A stretch of 64,000 nucleotides of DNA from assembly GCA_903860985.1 (NCBI GenBank), contig CAIOSO010000068.1, positions 1-64,000 on the forward strand, written 5' to 3'. Made by a program: the position numbers and the translations under genes. The notes below the pieces were generated by a model that saw nothing but the letters and a program-made list of their open reading frames with translations, ran no database searches and had not been told where the DNA came from. Positions 42,975 to 52,489 of the stretch are shown piece by piece (position 1 is the stretch's first letter; each line of letters begins with the position of its first letter). Origin of the DNA: an uncultured Flavobacteriales bacterium (GTDB lineage Bacteria; Bacteroidota; Bacteroidia; Flavobacteriales_D; Crocinitomicaceae).

Positions 42975-44986
42975 GGTTTCAAGGTGTAAGTCGTTCGACG
43001 ATTTTTCTGATGTGCTTTTTCTTTTTCTTTCACATCGCTAATAGCACTGATTACCCCATCGGTCATGATCGGGGATGAAGAACCATATCCTTTATAACTC
43101 AACTGAGTTTCAGGGATGCCTTTGGACAATAGGAAATCTTTCACGGCTTTTGCACGATTGGTCGATAGAAGTAAATTATCTTGTGCATTACCGCGTGAAT
43201 CGGTGTGACCACCAATTTCAATTTTCAAGTTTGGATGCGCTTTCAAGTAATTTGCAAAAGAACTTAATTCAACAATCGATTCTGGACGTAATTTGGCTTC
43301 ATTTAAATCAAAGAACACATTGGAAAGAATGTTTTCGGAGGAAGAATTTTCAGGATTCAAAGGGATTTGTAAATGATAACTTTGTTCATTTTCCTTCAAG
43401 GTCATATTGAAATTCAAGGAATAGGGGAGGTAACCCGGATAATTTACTTCTATGGCATAATCTGTATTCACGGGTAATGCCACCATAAAGGTACCGTCTG
43501 CAGCATCCGCTTTGGATTGAATGACCATTTGTCCGGTCGACAGGTTTGTCAATTGGAAACTTGCTCCAAGTGACTTTTTTGTTTTAGCATCAAAAACGAA
43601 TCCATCAAAGTACAATGTTTTAATCGGTTGATCTTCCTTTGGAAGATTGAAGGAATAAATGTCCATTAAGCCATATCCACCGGGACGATCAGACGCAAAA
43701 TAGGCAATGTCTCCTTCTGGGGAAACCATGAGCGAATTCTCATCCGAAAGTGTGTTGATAGGAAAACCTAAATTCTGTGGAAGTCCCCAGTTTCCCTTCG
43801 TATCCATTCGGGAAACGTATAAATCGGAGCCACCCATTCCCACATGTCCTCTTGACGCAAAATACAAGGTTTTCCCATCAGGATGTATCAATACGGATTC
43901 TTCGTTTTGATTGGAATTGATATGTGGAGGCAGCGGTTCAGCAATACTCCACGTTCCATCATTTAACAGATGAGAAACGTAGATGTCTGAGTCTCTTTTA
44001 CCATCTCTACTGCGCAGACCGCGAATAAAATAAAGTGTTTTTCCATCAGCAGAAAGCGAAGGTTGGGTCTCCCAATGTGTAGAATTGACTTTTCCAGGAA
44101 GATTGATCGGATTACTCCATGATTTTCCGTTTTGTTCGGTGATGAATAAATCACAACTTCCTTTTCCTTGTCTGTTGGCGCCGTAATCCACACCACTTTC
44201 ATCCGTACACGCGACAAAGATCAACTTTTTTCCATCTGGTGAAATGGTAGGAGCTCCTTCGTTGTAGGGTGTGTTGACATTTTTAGGCATTGGATAAGAG
44301 CGACTCCACACCTCATCTATGTGATGTGAGACGTAAAAGTCTTCTTGTTCACGTTTGTTTTCTCCTTGAAATTCCACTAATCTTCGCGTGAAAAGCATGG
44401 TATTACCATCCACTGTTATTGTAGGATAATATTCGGAGAAATTTGTATTAATAGAAGGACCAATATTCTTTGGTTCAAAAGGTTTCGGGTTTTTCATCGC
44501 CTGAATAGCGAAATTGGCACAATCTTGCATGCGACGAACAGCGCCTATATTTTCTTCCTTCGCATTTGGGTTTTTCAAATAAGTCGAGCAGCTTTTAAGC
44601 GCCCCGTCATAATCTGCAATAGCCATTTGACACGTAGCTAAATGATAGGTACTAGAACCACTGATGCTGTGGTTTGCGTCAATTTCTATTGCGCGCTTGT
44701 AATGATAAATGGCTTGTTTATAATTTCTAAGCAATTCGTTGAACTCTGCGTCCAAAATGTGTGCCTCCCAAAAATTGGAGTCCTTTTCCAGTGCTTTCCC
44801 TAATAATTCAATACCACTTTTAAAGTCGTAGGCTCCAGTCATGGGATTCATTCCTTCTTTAGGCGCTTTCTCAGCCAATTCGAAGTAATGAATTGCCTTT
44901 TTATTGGAACTTGAATAGGGAAATTGCGCCGTTGAACAACCGTAAAAAAAGAGGGTGAAAAAGGAAAATAGTAGTGCGCTTCTCAT
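42971..44986 (-). CDS. PorE-like OmpA lipoprotein (TPR, PD40 propeller, OmpA)
   Basis: A 671-residue lipoprotein (signal ending FFYGC-S). The order is TPR-like helical repeats (about 28-150), a PD40/WD40-like propeller (about 165-450: YPTITVDGNTMLFTRR, APTISPDGKKLIFVA, QPSLSADGKTLYFIRG and similar), a carboxypeptidase-regulatory-like domain (about 455-540), and OmpA-C (from about 550, GGHTDSRGN). This architecture and length match PorE of Porphyromonas gingivalis, which anchors the T9SS to peptidoglycan. Related proteins exist in other roles, so this is likely but not certain. Confidence 0.85.
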   Translation of the reverse strand: MRSALLFSFFTLFFYGCSTAQFPYSSSNKKAIHYFELAEKAPKEGMNPMTGAYDFKSGIELLGKALEKDSNFWEAHILDAEFNELLRNYKQAIYHYKRAIEIDANHSISGSSTYHLATCQMAIADYDGALKSCSTYLKNPNAKEENIGAVRRMQDCANFAIQAMKNPKPFEPKNIGPSINTNFSEYYPTITVDGNTMLFTRRLVEFQGENKREQEDFYVSHHIDEVWSRSYPMPKNVNTPYNEGAPTISPDGKKLIFVACTDESGVDYGANRQGKGSCDLFITEQNGKSWSNPINLPGKVNSTHWETQPSLSADGKTLYFIRGLRSRDGKRDSDIYVSHLLNDGTWSIAEPLPPHINSNQNEESVLIHPDGKTLYFASRGHVGMGGSDLYVSRMDTKGNWGLPQNLGFPINTLSDENSLMVSPEGDIAYFASDRPGGYGLMDIYSFNLPKEDQPIKTLYFDGFVFDAKTKKSLGASFQLTNLSTGQMVIQSKADAADGTFMVALPVNTDYAIEVNYPGYLPYSLNFNMTLKENEQSYHLQIPLNPENSSSENILSNVFFDLNEAKLRPESIVELSSFANYLKAHPNLKIEIGGHTDSRGNAQDNLLLSTNRAKAVKDFLLSKGIPETQLSYKGYGSSSPIMTDGVISAISDVKEKEKAHQKNRRTTYTLKP

Positions 44987-45610
44987 TTAAGGAATATTCA
45001 TGTATTTGTGAGTCTGTAACGATATCTTCCATTTTTGGTTACCCTTGACGTATGCAATAATCAGCGGAAGGATTTTTTCGTGTTTATCCCATTCAGGTTG
45101 TAAAAATAAGTGACAGTTTGGATTTACGTTTTTCGCATGTTCCTCCGCCCACGCAAAATCAGAAAGATGGTTGATGACAATTTTTAATTCACTCGCTTTT
45201 TCATAGGCTTCTTCGATGGGCTTCATGAATTTTTTTGGAGAAAAACAATACCAATCAATCGGCGCATCCAATGCATGTACTCCAGCCGTTTCTATTGCTA
45301 CTTCTAGTTGGTTTTCGTGTAAACGATTTACCAAGTCCAATAAGGAATGCATGGTTGGTTCTCCGCCAGTAATGACAACAAATTTCGCTTGGACATCCAA
45401 GACTTCCTGAACGATGGCATCAATGGACATCAATTGATCGGGCGTGCTCGTCCAACTTTCTTTTACATCGCACCAAACACAGCCAACGTCACATCCAGCC
45501 GTACGAATAAAATAGGCTGCACGTCCCGTATGAAATCCTTCGCCTTGAATGGTAAAGAAGTGCTCCATAATTGGAAGTTGTGCTTGGACATTTGCTTGTT
45601 GTTCGAACAT
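44987..45610 (-). CDS. queE: 7-carboxy-7-deazaguanine synthase
   Basis: A 207-residue radical-SAM enzyme that makes 7-carboxy-7-deazaguanine, a queuosine precursor. GEGFHTGRAAYFIRTAGC precedes the cluster cysteines C40, C44 and C47 in CDVGCVWC, and VVITGGEPTMHS is the SAM-binding strand. The protein is a short-form QueE. Other queuosine genes are not in the window. It is the first gene of a four-gene run with the PorE-like, UbiA and maf genes, one base apart or overlapping. Confidence 0.93.
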   Translation of the reverse strand: MFEQQANVQAQLPIMEHFFTIQGEGFHTGRAAYFIRTAGCDVGCVWCDVKESWTSTPDQLMSIDAIVQEVLDVQAKFVVITGGEPTMHSLLDLVNRLHENQLEVAIETAGVHALDAPIDWYCFSPKKFMKPIEEAYEKASELKIVINHLSDFAWAEEHAKNVNPNCHLFLQPEWDKHEKILPLIIAYVKGNQKWKISLQTHKYMNIP

Positions 45611-45614
45611 GTGA

Positions 45615-45622
45615 CAAAGTTA
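45615..45622 (-). promoter_or_regulatory. -7 box abutting the queE start
   Basis: TAACTTTG on the minus strand ends four bases before the queE ATG at 45610. A CTG, one base off TTG, lies 20 bases upstream. Confidence 0.48.
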
Positions 45623-45669
45623 AACAATTCTACGTGTAAATTCAGGTGGTTTTTCACGCCCATTTTTAG

Positions 45670-45677
45670 TATATTTG
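45670..45677 (+). promoter_or_regulatory. -7 box for the PCMD/T9SS gene
   Basis: TATATTTG fits TAnnTTTG and ends 21 bases before the ATG at 45699. Confidence 0.45.
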
Positions 45678-45698
45678 TTTAAACCTAAAACTACCATT

Positions 45699-46628
45699 AT
45701 GAAATTAAGCATTACATTAAGTACTCTTTTTGTGTCCTATTTCTCTTTTTCCCAACAAATTGCAAATAGCAATATGGAATCTTGGGACAATCTCGGTCAA
45801 ACTACCGAAGAACCAAGTAATTGGAATGGTTTTAAAAGTGGAACGGGCGGACTTGTATCCTTCGGATCACAGCAAGTGATTCAATCTACATCCATTCGTG
45901 CAAATGCTACAGGAATGTACTGCGCAAGGATTTGGTCAAAAAGTACCTTAGGAATTGTCGCAAATGGAACCTTGACTTTAGGTCAAATTAACATGGGAAG
46001 TACAACTGCTTCTAGCCCTTTAAACTTTAACTATTCAAAAACCGCAGACACCCTTTTCTCTGAACCAATTTCAGCTGTTCCTGATTCCGTGGTTTTTTGG
46101 GCGAAATATACAGCCGGTACAGGTCAACAAGCACGTATGCACGCCATCATTCACGACAGCACAGATGTTCATGATCCGATTGATGCCGCTTCGCAGCCAC
46201 ATGTAGTCGCAACTGCGGCCTTGAATTATTCCCCAACTGGAGGGAGTTGGATGCGTTTTTCAGTACCGTTTAATGCGGTAGTTCAAGTTGGATTAATGCC
46301 AATTCCTCATTTTATTTTACTCACTTTCGCGACCAATAAAAATCCAGGTGGTGGCGCCGCAAATGATGAGGTGCTTTTGGATGATATTGAATTGATTTAC
46401 AATGCAAGTTCTATTGGTGAATTGCAATCAATTGTTCAACTGTATTATTCGAGCGTAAATGGATTGATGTCGAAAGACCTTTCCATGGACACAGAACTTT
46501 CCATCTATAGTATTTCTGGACAACTGGTGAAAAAAGGAAACGTAGGACAACTTACGGGTAAATCGTTACCTTCAGGACAGTACCTTATTTATTTCCAAGG
46601 AAAAAGTCAAAAATTGTTCATTCCGTAA
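45699..46628 (+). CDS. PCMD-like protein with T9SS sorting domain
   Basis: A 309-residue exported protein. The signal peptide spans about residues 1-20 (ending YFSFSQQ). A beta-sandwich follows (ANSNMESWDNLGQTTEEPSN, then FWAKYTAGTGQQARMHAII and DEVLLDDIELIYN), which resembles the putative carbohydrate-metabolism domain PCMD. The last 70 residues form a T9SS sorting domain (LSIYSISGQLVKKG, LPSGQYLIYFQG). I start at the ATG at 45699, where the signal peptide begins. A TonB-dependent receptor follows 9 bases later, suggesting joint surface binding and uptake. Confidence 0.8.
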   Translation: MKLSITLSTLFVSYFSFSQQIANSNMESWDNLGQTTEEPSNWNGFKSGTGGLVSFGSQQVIQSTSIRANATGMYCARIWSKSTLGIVANGTLTLGQINMGSTTASSPLNFNYSKTADTLFSEPISAVPDSVVFWAKYTAGTGQQARMHAIIHDSTDVHDPIDAASQPHVVATAALNYSPTGGSWMRFSVPFNAVVQVGLMPIPHFILLTFATNKNPGGGAANDEVLLDDIELIYNASSIGELQSIVQLYYSSVNGLMSKDLSMDTELSIYSISGQLVKKGNVGQLTGKSLPSGQYLIYFQGKSQKLFIP

Positions 46629-46637
46629 TTACAACGA

Positions 46638-49049
46638 ATGAAGTTTTTTGTTTCTATTTGTTGTTGTCTATTTTCTTTACCCATCTTCGCTCAAAACCTC
46701 AAATTTTCAGGTTTTGTATATAGTCAGGAGAAAAAAGTAATTCAAGGCGCGAAGGTAAGCGTCGTTGGACAACGTCTGGGCGTTTTGTCAAAGTCCGATG
46801 GGTCTTTTGAACTCCTCGTTAGTTCCGGTAAAATAGTATTTAAATGTGTGTCGGATGGCATGCTAGTGGACACCTTTCTAATCGAAAACCTACAAGGGGA
46901 TTTGCGACATGATTTTTATTTGATAGATCGCGTTCAGAGTGTGGAACAGGTCAAAGTGATGGTGGGTAAGTTCGACAAACCAATCGAAGAACAAACGGTC
47001 TCCATGTTGGTGCTTAAGCCAGAGCTTATTGAAAACAAAAATACCCGAAGCATTGAAACAGCATTGGATCAAACACCAGGATTAAATATTTTGGATGGTG
47101 AGCCACAAATTCGTGGAGGAAGTGGCTTTACCTTTGGAGTTGGGTCGAAAGTTGCGGTGATTGTCGATGACATGCCCATGCTTTCAGGAGATGCTGGTCG
47201 ACCAGAATGGGGATTCATTCCAGTTGAAAATATTAGTCAGGTGGAAGTGACGAAAGGCGCCGCATCTGTTTTGTCAGGTAGCTCCGCTTTGTCCGGCTCT
47301 ATTCACATTCGCACAGCTTATCCAAAAGCAAAACCTTTGACAAAAGTACAATTGTACTCAGGCGCATACTCGAGTCCTTCTGATCCATCGATGAAATGGA
47401 ATGATCAATATCCGGGGATTCATGGCTTGACCTTTTTGCATACACGACGCATCGGTCGCTTGGACTTCGTTCTCGGAGGAAATTTGAATTTGGACCATGG
47501 CTACATTGGTCCGCCAAAAACGGATTCCCTTGTTGCCACTATTTTTCCAGATACGCTAACAAATTTCTCCGAAAGAGATTTGGTCTCCAAACGCGCACGA
47601 ATCAACTTTAATCTACGTTATCGCTCGGAAAAAATCAAAGGCTTGTATTATGGAGTCAATGGAAACTTCATGAAGATGCATACATCGATGCCTTTGGCTT
47701 GGCTGAATGATTCTTCCGGACTCTATCGTGCCTATCCAGGAGCTATCTTTTTGCAGGATCAGTTTATATTTAATGTGGACCCTTTTGTTCATTTCCTGAC
47801 TGAAAATAAAGGACGTCATTATTTGCGTTCGCGGCTACTGAAAGTGGACAATCAAATGTCAGCGAATCAATCCAATAAAGCGATGACCTATTACGGTGAT
47901 TACATGTATCAACGTAAATTGACCAATTGGAAACAGATAGAAATGATTTCGGGAATAACGGGGACATTAACCAATTCACAAGCAAATATTTACGCTGGAT
48001 CTGGATCGCCAAATAATCAAATGATGAATATTTCAGTGTATTCACAGTTGGAAAGTAAGTGGAATGATCGCTTGAACCTTTCCGCAGGTGGACGCTTAGA
48101 ATACTTTCAGTTGAATGATACCATTACAGCCAGTAAACCAATTTTCAGAGCTGGGACAACCTACCGCATTCATAAGGCAACGTTTCTGCGGGCATCCTAT
48201 GGCCAAGGTTATCGCTTTCCAACCATTACGGAGCGATTCATCAAAACAGGTGTTGGAAATTTTGGTGTATTCCCCAATCCAAATTTAAAACCAGAAAGTA
48301 GTTGGAATGCGGAAATAGGTATTAAGCAAGGAATCAAACTAGGAAATGTACTGGGATATTTAGATTTTGCTGGATTCTGGCAGGAATACCAAAATACCAT
48401 CGAATATATGTTTGGCATTTGGCACGAACTGACTTCTGTTCAATCCATGGGATCAAGTGCTGGATTTATGTTTTTAAATACTGGAAATTCACGGGTAACA
48501 GGAATTGATGTTTCCTATGCGGGAAAGGCGCAAACATCTAAAAATAGCGAATTGAGTTTTTTATTGGGGTATAATTACATTGTGCCCATCACACTGAGTC
48601 CGAATTACGTGTATGCCACGGACTCCTTGAACCGTGTTTTCAGCTACCAATCAACATCTTTGGATCCAAGTAAAGGCATTTTGAAATACCGCTTTTTACA
48701 TAATGTCAAATTGGATGTGGAGCACACCTGGAATAAGAAAATATCCTTGGGCGTAAGTGCCAAGTATTTTTCAAAAATCGTCAATATGGATGCCATTATT
48801 AAGGACTTTGAACAAGTTACAGTGGACAATGAATTGCTTCAAGATTTAAGGTACATGGATTATTTTCAATCACACCGATTTGGAAACTGGATATTTGATG
48901 CACGTTTTTCCTTCAATTTTTCGGAACAGCACAAGTTAGCGTTGATTGGCAGCAATATTTTCAATCGCACGTATTCTTTGCGCCCACTGAAAATTGAAGC
49001 ACCCAGAACGGTGATGATTCAATATACCTATCGTTTGGAAGGGAAGTAA
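46638..49049 (+). CDS. TonB-dependent outer-membrane receptor
   Basis: An 803-residue outer-membrane transporter energised by TonB/ExbBD. After a signal peptide (about 1-18) there is a carboxypeptidase-regulatory-like domain (about 22-100), then the plug (ETALDQTPGLNILDGEPQIR, VDDMPML, VEVTKGAASVLSGSSALSG) and a 22-strand-type barrel from about 235 to the C-terminal aromatic strand MIQYTYRLEG. The ligand is unknown. It pairs with the PCMD surface protein upstream, and no SusD-like lipoprotein gene is seen. It ends directly against convergent cinA. Confidence 0.93.
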   Translation: MKFFVSICCCLFSLPIFAQNLKFSGFVYSQEKKVIQGAKVSVVGQRLGVLSKSDGSFELLVSSGKIVFKCVSDGMLVDTFLIENLQGDLRHDFYLIDRVQSVEQVKVMVGKFDKPIEEQTVSMLVLKPELIENKNTRSIETALDQTPGLNILDGEPQIRGGSGFTFGVGSKVAVIVDDMPMLSGDAGRPEWGFIPVENISQVEVTKGAASVLSGSSALSGSIHIRTAYPKAKPLTKVQLYSGAYSSPSDPSMKWNDQYPGIHGLTFLHTRRIGRLDFVLGGNLNLDHGYIGPPKTDSLVATIFPDTLTNFSERDLVSKRARINFNLRYRSEKIKGLYYGVNGNFMKMHTSMPLAWLNDSSGLYRAYPGAIFLQDQFIFNVDPFVHFLTENKGRHYLRSRLLKVDNQMSANQSNKAMTYYGDYMYQRKLTNWKQIEMISGITGTLTNSQANIYAGSGSPNNQMMNISVYSQLESKWNDRLNLSAGGRLEYFQLNDTITASKPIFRAGTTYRIHKATFLRASYGQGYRFPTITERFIKTGVGNFGVFPNPNLKPESSWNAEIGIKQGIKLGNVLGYLDFAGFWQEYQNTIEYMFGIWHELTSVQSMGSSAGFMFLNTGNSRVTGIDVSYAGKAQTSKNSELSFLLGYNYIVPITLSPNYVYATDSLNRVFSYQSTSLDPSKGILKYRFLHNVKLDVEHTWNKKISLGVSAKYFSKIVNMDAIIKDFEQVTVDNELLQDLRYMDYFQSHRFGNWIFDARFSFNFSEQHKLALIGSNIFNRTYSLRPLKIEAPRTVMIQYTYRLEGK

Positions 49050-50288
49050 TTAAAGCTTGTTTAATTCAAATCGCAACCAGTTCAAGGCACTAAGCACAGC
49101 CATTTGGATGTTTCGTTCTCTGTTGTCTCCAAATTGAAATTTTTTCGCAGTTGTTTTGCCAGCTATACACAAGCCAATCCAGACTAGTCCAACGGGGTTT
49201 GATTCGGTTCCACCGGTGGGTCCAGCAATGCCTGTTGTTGAAATACATACGTCAACGCCTAATTTCTTAGCACCATTTTCAGCCATTTCCATGGCTACTT
49301 TTTCACTGACAACTCCTTCCGTAAGTATGGCATCAATGGAAACATCACACAGACGATGTTTCAGGTCTGTGGAATAAGTTAAAAGGGAGCCGAGATAATA
49401 ATCAGATGCACCAGAAATGCTTGTAATGTGTTGCGCCAACAGTCCACTTGTGCAACTCTCAACGGTGCCAATCGTTTTGTTTTGCTGCTTTAGTTGTTTG
49501 CCGATAACAAGTGGAAGTGAATCATTTTCATAGCCATACACTGCTTCAGGCAGCCGCTCTTCTAATTCCTTGAAAAACGCCATGATTTCTGCTTGATCTT
49601 CTTTTCCTTCAAAGGACGTTATACGCAATTTCACCAGTCCAGGAGATGGCAGATAAGCCAAGCTAAAGCCTCTTTCACGTATGCGGTCTTCCCAATCACT
49701 GATTTGTTCCGCAAGAAAGGACTCTCCTATCCCTTGGGTTAATGCCGTATAATGATACATGGCTTTTAGTTGAAAGCGCTGCACCAATCTCGGAAGAAGT
49801 TCCTCCGTTACAATTCCTTTCATTTCGTAAGGAACGCCCGGTAATGACACACAATAACGACCATTTTTTTCGAACATCATTCCAGCGGCTGTTCCATAGT
49901 TGTTGGAAAGGATTTCGCAAGCGACAGGGAGTGCAGCTTGTTGGATATTTGTTTCTAGCATCGGTCTGTTTCTCGATGTAAAATAAGCTTCAATTTTCTG
50001 TAAAGTTGGCGTATGAATTTCCAAAGAGGTTTGAAAATACTCACACAAGGTATGTTTGGTGATGTCATCCTTTGTTGGACCTAATCCACCAGTAATGATG
50101 ACACAATTTGTTTCCGGATAACACTGGTCTAATGCTTCGATGATGCGCGCCTTATCATCTGCGACGACAATCGAGCGTGTTACCCTAGCTCCAATGCGCG
50201 ATAATTCTTGTCCGAGCCACGACGCATTCGTATTGATCGTTTGCCCAATGAGTAACTCATCTCCGATGGCTAGAATCTCAATGTTCAT
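49050..50288 (-). CDS. cinA: CinA-family NMN deamidase/ADP-ribose pyrophosphatase-like protein
   Basis: A 412-residue two-domain protein. The N-terminal domain has a molybdopterin-binding-like fold (ILAIGDELLIGQTINTNASW, VIITGGLGPTKDD), and the C-terminal CinA domain (about 260-410) has TVESCTSGLLAQHITSISGAS and STTGIAGPTGGTESNPVG. Homologues hydrolyse NMN to nicotinic acid mononucleotide or cleave ADP-ribose, recycling pyridine nucleotides. It overlaps rlmD by four bases and ends the lpx operon. Confidence 0.92.
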   Translation of the reverse strand: MNIEILAIGDELLIGQTINTNASWLGQELSRIGARVTRSIVVADDKARIIEALDQCYPETNCVIITGGLGPTKDDITKHTLCEYFQTSLEIHTPTLQKIEAYFTSRNRPMLETNIQQAALPVACEILSNNYGTAAGMMFEKNGRYCVSLPGVPYEMKGIVTEELLPRLVQRFQLKAMYHYTALTQGIGESFLAEQISDWEDRIRERGFSLAYLPSPGLVKLRITSFEGKEDQAEIMAFFKELEERLPEAVYGYENDSLPLVIGKQLKQQNKTIGTVESCTSGLLAQHITSISGASDYYLGSLLTYSTDLKHRLCDVSIDAILTEGVVSEKVAMEMAENGAKKLGVDVCISTTGIAGPTGGTESNPVGLVWIGLCIAGKTTAKKFQFGDNRERNIQMAVLSALNWLRFELNKL

Positions 50289-51712
50289 TTGCGAACGAAT
50301 TTTGCGATTGATTCGATGTGACCTGTATGTGGAAATTGATCTACGAGCGCATATTTTTCCAAGGTGTAACCGGCTTCACTTAGCGTATTGGCATCCCGCG
50401 CTTGTGTAGAAGGATTACAAGAAATGTATACGATGTTTTCTGCTCCAAGTTCAATGACTTTTTGCAAGGTTTTAGGTGCAATTCCTGCTCTCGGTGGATC
50501 CAAGACAATACAAGAAATGTTCCCTTGATAATTTGGGTATTCTTTTAGAAATTTACCGACATCTGCGGCATAAAAATCAATGCTGTGAATGCCATTTTTC
50601 TTTGCGTTTTTCTTTGCGTCTTCGATGGCTTTTTCAATGATATCCACCCCAACGATTTTCACGTTTGGATTCCTTTTCGCCAAAAGTTGTCCAATGGTTC
50701 CTGTGCCACAAAATAAATCCATTACGACCTTCTCTTGAGGGATATTTTCTTCGAAAACGTAATCTAAGGCCTTTGCGTAAAGTAAATCAGCACAAGCGGG
50801 ATTTGTTTGAAAAAAACTTTCCATGGAAATCTGAAAAGTGAGTCCAGACAACACCTCTTCAATCACTTCTTCCCCAAAAATGAGTTTCGAAGTACCATTT
50901 TCAATTTTTGCACGATCGGCTACATTGTCATTTTCCGTATGCCATAATCCAGCAATGCGTCCAGGCAGTAGGTTTTGTAAATATTCCGCAAAATGAGCAG
51001 CATTAAATTGCTTTTTCTCATCCGTTGAAGTTACTAAATTGATGAGTATTTGATTGGTATAAAAGGATTTTCTGACCACAAGGTGTCGAAAAAAACCGGT
51101 TTTTTTTGGTGGATGCCAAGCAGGAAGGTTCGTTGCTTTTAAGTACAGGCGAATTTCGCGAAGTTTCGTTTCCCATTCTTCATCAAACATACCGGATGCC
51201 TTGTTCAAGCTCTCCACTTTCCACCAAGTTCCTCTGCGTTTGAATCCTAAAGCAAAAGCATCATCTAATTCTTCATTTGTTTCTAAATCGTGCTCTATGG
51301 ACGAGAAACTGTATTCCATTTTATTTCGATAGAAATAGTGATTTGGTGAAGAGATGAATCCATCAAAATGCTCACGCACGGTTTTAATGCCGCTGAGCCG
51401 CTCGAAATTCGTTAGGGTTGATTCTTGCTTAACTTCTTCTTGTTTTGCTACTGGAACGTGGATGTATGGTCCGCCTGATATTTCCTGAAAACGTTGTTCT
51501 GTTTCAAATTCAGATCGTGTTACGACTTCCAATAATTTCGCTTCTGCGTAATTTTTTCTTTTGGTTTCAATGCGTACACGAACAGTTTGACCAGGGAATG
51601 TATTGTCAACGAAAACGACAAAATGTCCATGTTCCGTCTCTAATTTTGCAATCCCACGTCCACCAAACGCATAGTCCGTAATGTGCACGGAAATTTCATC
51701 ACCTCTTTTCAT
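50285..51712 (-). CDS. rlmD: 23S rRNA (uracil-C5)-methyltransferase
   Basis: A 475-residue TrmA/RlmD-family methyltransferase that makes 5-methyluridine in rRNA; the exact position cannot be read here. A TRAM domain occupies residues 1-55 (VHITDYAFGGRGIAK). The SAM site is VMDLFCGTGTIGQLLAK, the substrate motif is CIVLDPPRAGIAPKTL, and the catalytic cysteine is in VYISCNPSTQARD. It starts directly after lpxA and is followed by cinA. tRNA-specific TrmA activity is an alternative. Confidence 0.92.
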   Translation of the reverse strand: MKRGDEISVHITDYAFGGRGIAKLETEHGHFVVFVDNTFPGQTVRVRIETKRKNYAEAKLLEVVTRSEFETEQRFQEISGGPYIHVPVAKQEEVKQESTLTNFERLSGIKTVREHFDGFISSPNHYFYRNKMEYSFSSIEHDLETNEELDDAFALGFKRRGTWWKVESLNKASGMFDEEWETKLREIRLYLKATNLPAWHPPKKTGFFRHLVVRKSFYTNQILINLVTSTDEKKQFNAAHFAEYLQNLLPGRIAGLWHTENDNVADRAKIENGTSKLIFGEEVIEEVLSGLTFQISMESFFQTNPACADLLYAKALDYVFEENIPQEKVVMDLFCGTGTIGQLLAKRNPNVKIVGVDIIEKAIEDAKKNAKKNGIHSIDFYAADVGKFLKEYPNYQGNISCIVLDPPRAGIAPKTLQKVIELGAENIVYISCNPSTQARDANTLSEAGYTLEKYALVDQFPHTGHIESIAKFVRK

Positions 51713-52489
51713 TTAAATCATCCCTCGAATTACTCCTTTATCGGAACCTTGAATGAAACCAATGATTTCATCGCGCAATGGAGTTTTATCCATGGATTGA
51801 AGAACGGCTTCCACTCCTTTTGAAAGGTTGCTGTTTTGTACATAAATCGTCCGGTAAATGTCTTCAATTTCACGCACCTGCTCATCTGAGAATCCTCTTC
51901 TGCGCAAGCCAACGGAATTTACTCCTGCAAATGTGAGGGGCTCTCTAGCCGCTTTAATATAGGGCGGAACATCTTTGCGAATCAAAGAAGCTCCTCCAAT
52001 GAATGCATGTTTTCCAATGTGTGCGAATTGTTGTGCGGCTACTTTTCCTTCTAGGATCGCATAGTCATCAATGATGACATGTCCAGAAAGTCCGGTATAG
52101 CTGGCTAAAATCACGTTATTTCCAATTTGGCAGTCATGTGCTACGTGGACGTAGGTCATCAGTAAGCAATTGTCGCCAACAGCAGTTTTCATTTTATCGC
52201 TCGTTCCTCGGTGAATGGTTACGCATTCGCGAATGATGGTATGGTTTCCAATTTCAACAGTCGTGTATTCATTGTCGAACTTCAAATCTTGAGGTACTAC
52301 ACCTAGGACAGCTCCTGGAAACACTTCACAATCTTCTCCAATTCTGGTTCCTGGATACAACGCAACATTTGAATGAATTCTAGTTCCGTTACCGATAATG
52401 ACATCTTCATGAATGACAGCGAATGGATCAATTCGGACGTTCTGTCCAATTTGGGCATCTTTCGAAACCGAAGCGAGTGATGAAATCAT
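51713..52489 (-). CDS. lpxA: UDP-GlcNAc acyltransferase
   Basis: A 258-residue left-handed beta-helix enzyme that transfers a 3-hydroxyacyl chain from acyl carrier protein to UDP-GlcNAc, the first step of lipid A synthesis. Hexapeptide repeats run through residues 1-190, and the catalytic histidine is H118 in HVAHDCQIGN. A helical C-terminal domain follows (GLRRRGFSDEQVREIEDIYR). It abuts lpxC-fabZ upstream and rlmD downstream. Length and motifs are normal. Confidence 0.96.
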   Translation of the reverse strand: MISSLASVSKDAQIGQNVRIDPFAVIHEDVIIGNGTRIHSNVALYPGTRIGEDCEVFPGAVLGVVPQDLKFDNEYTTVEIGNHTIIRECVTIHRGTSDKMKTAVGDNCLLMTYVHVAHDCQIGNNVILASYTGLSGHVIIDDYAILEGKVAAQQFAHIGKHAFIGGASLIRKDVPPYIKAAREPLTFAGVNSVGLRRRGFSDEQVREIEDIYRTIYVQNSNLSKGVEAVLQSMDKTPLRDEIIGFIQGSDKGVIRGMI

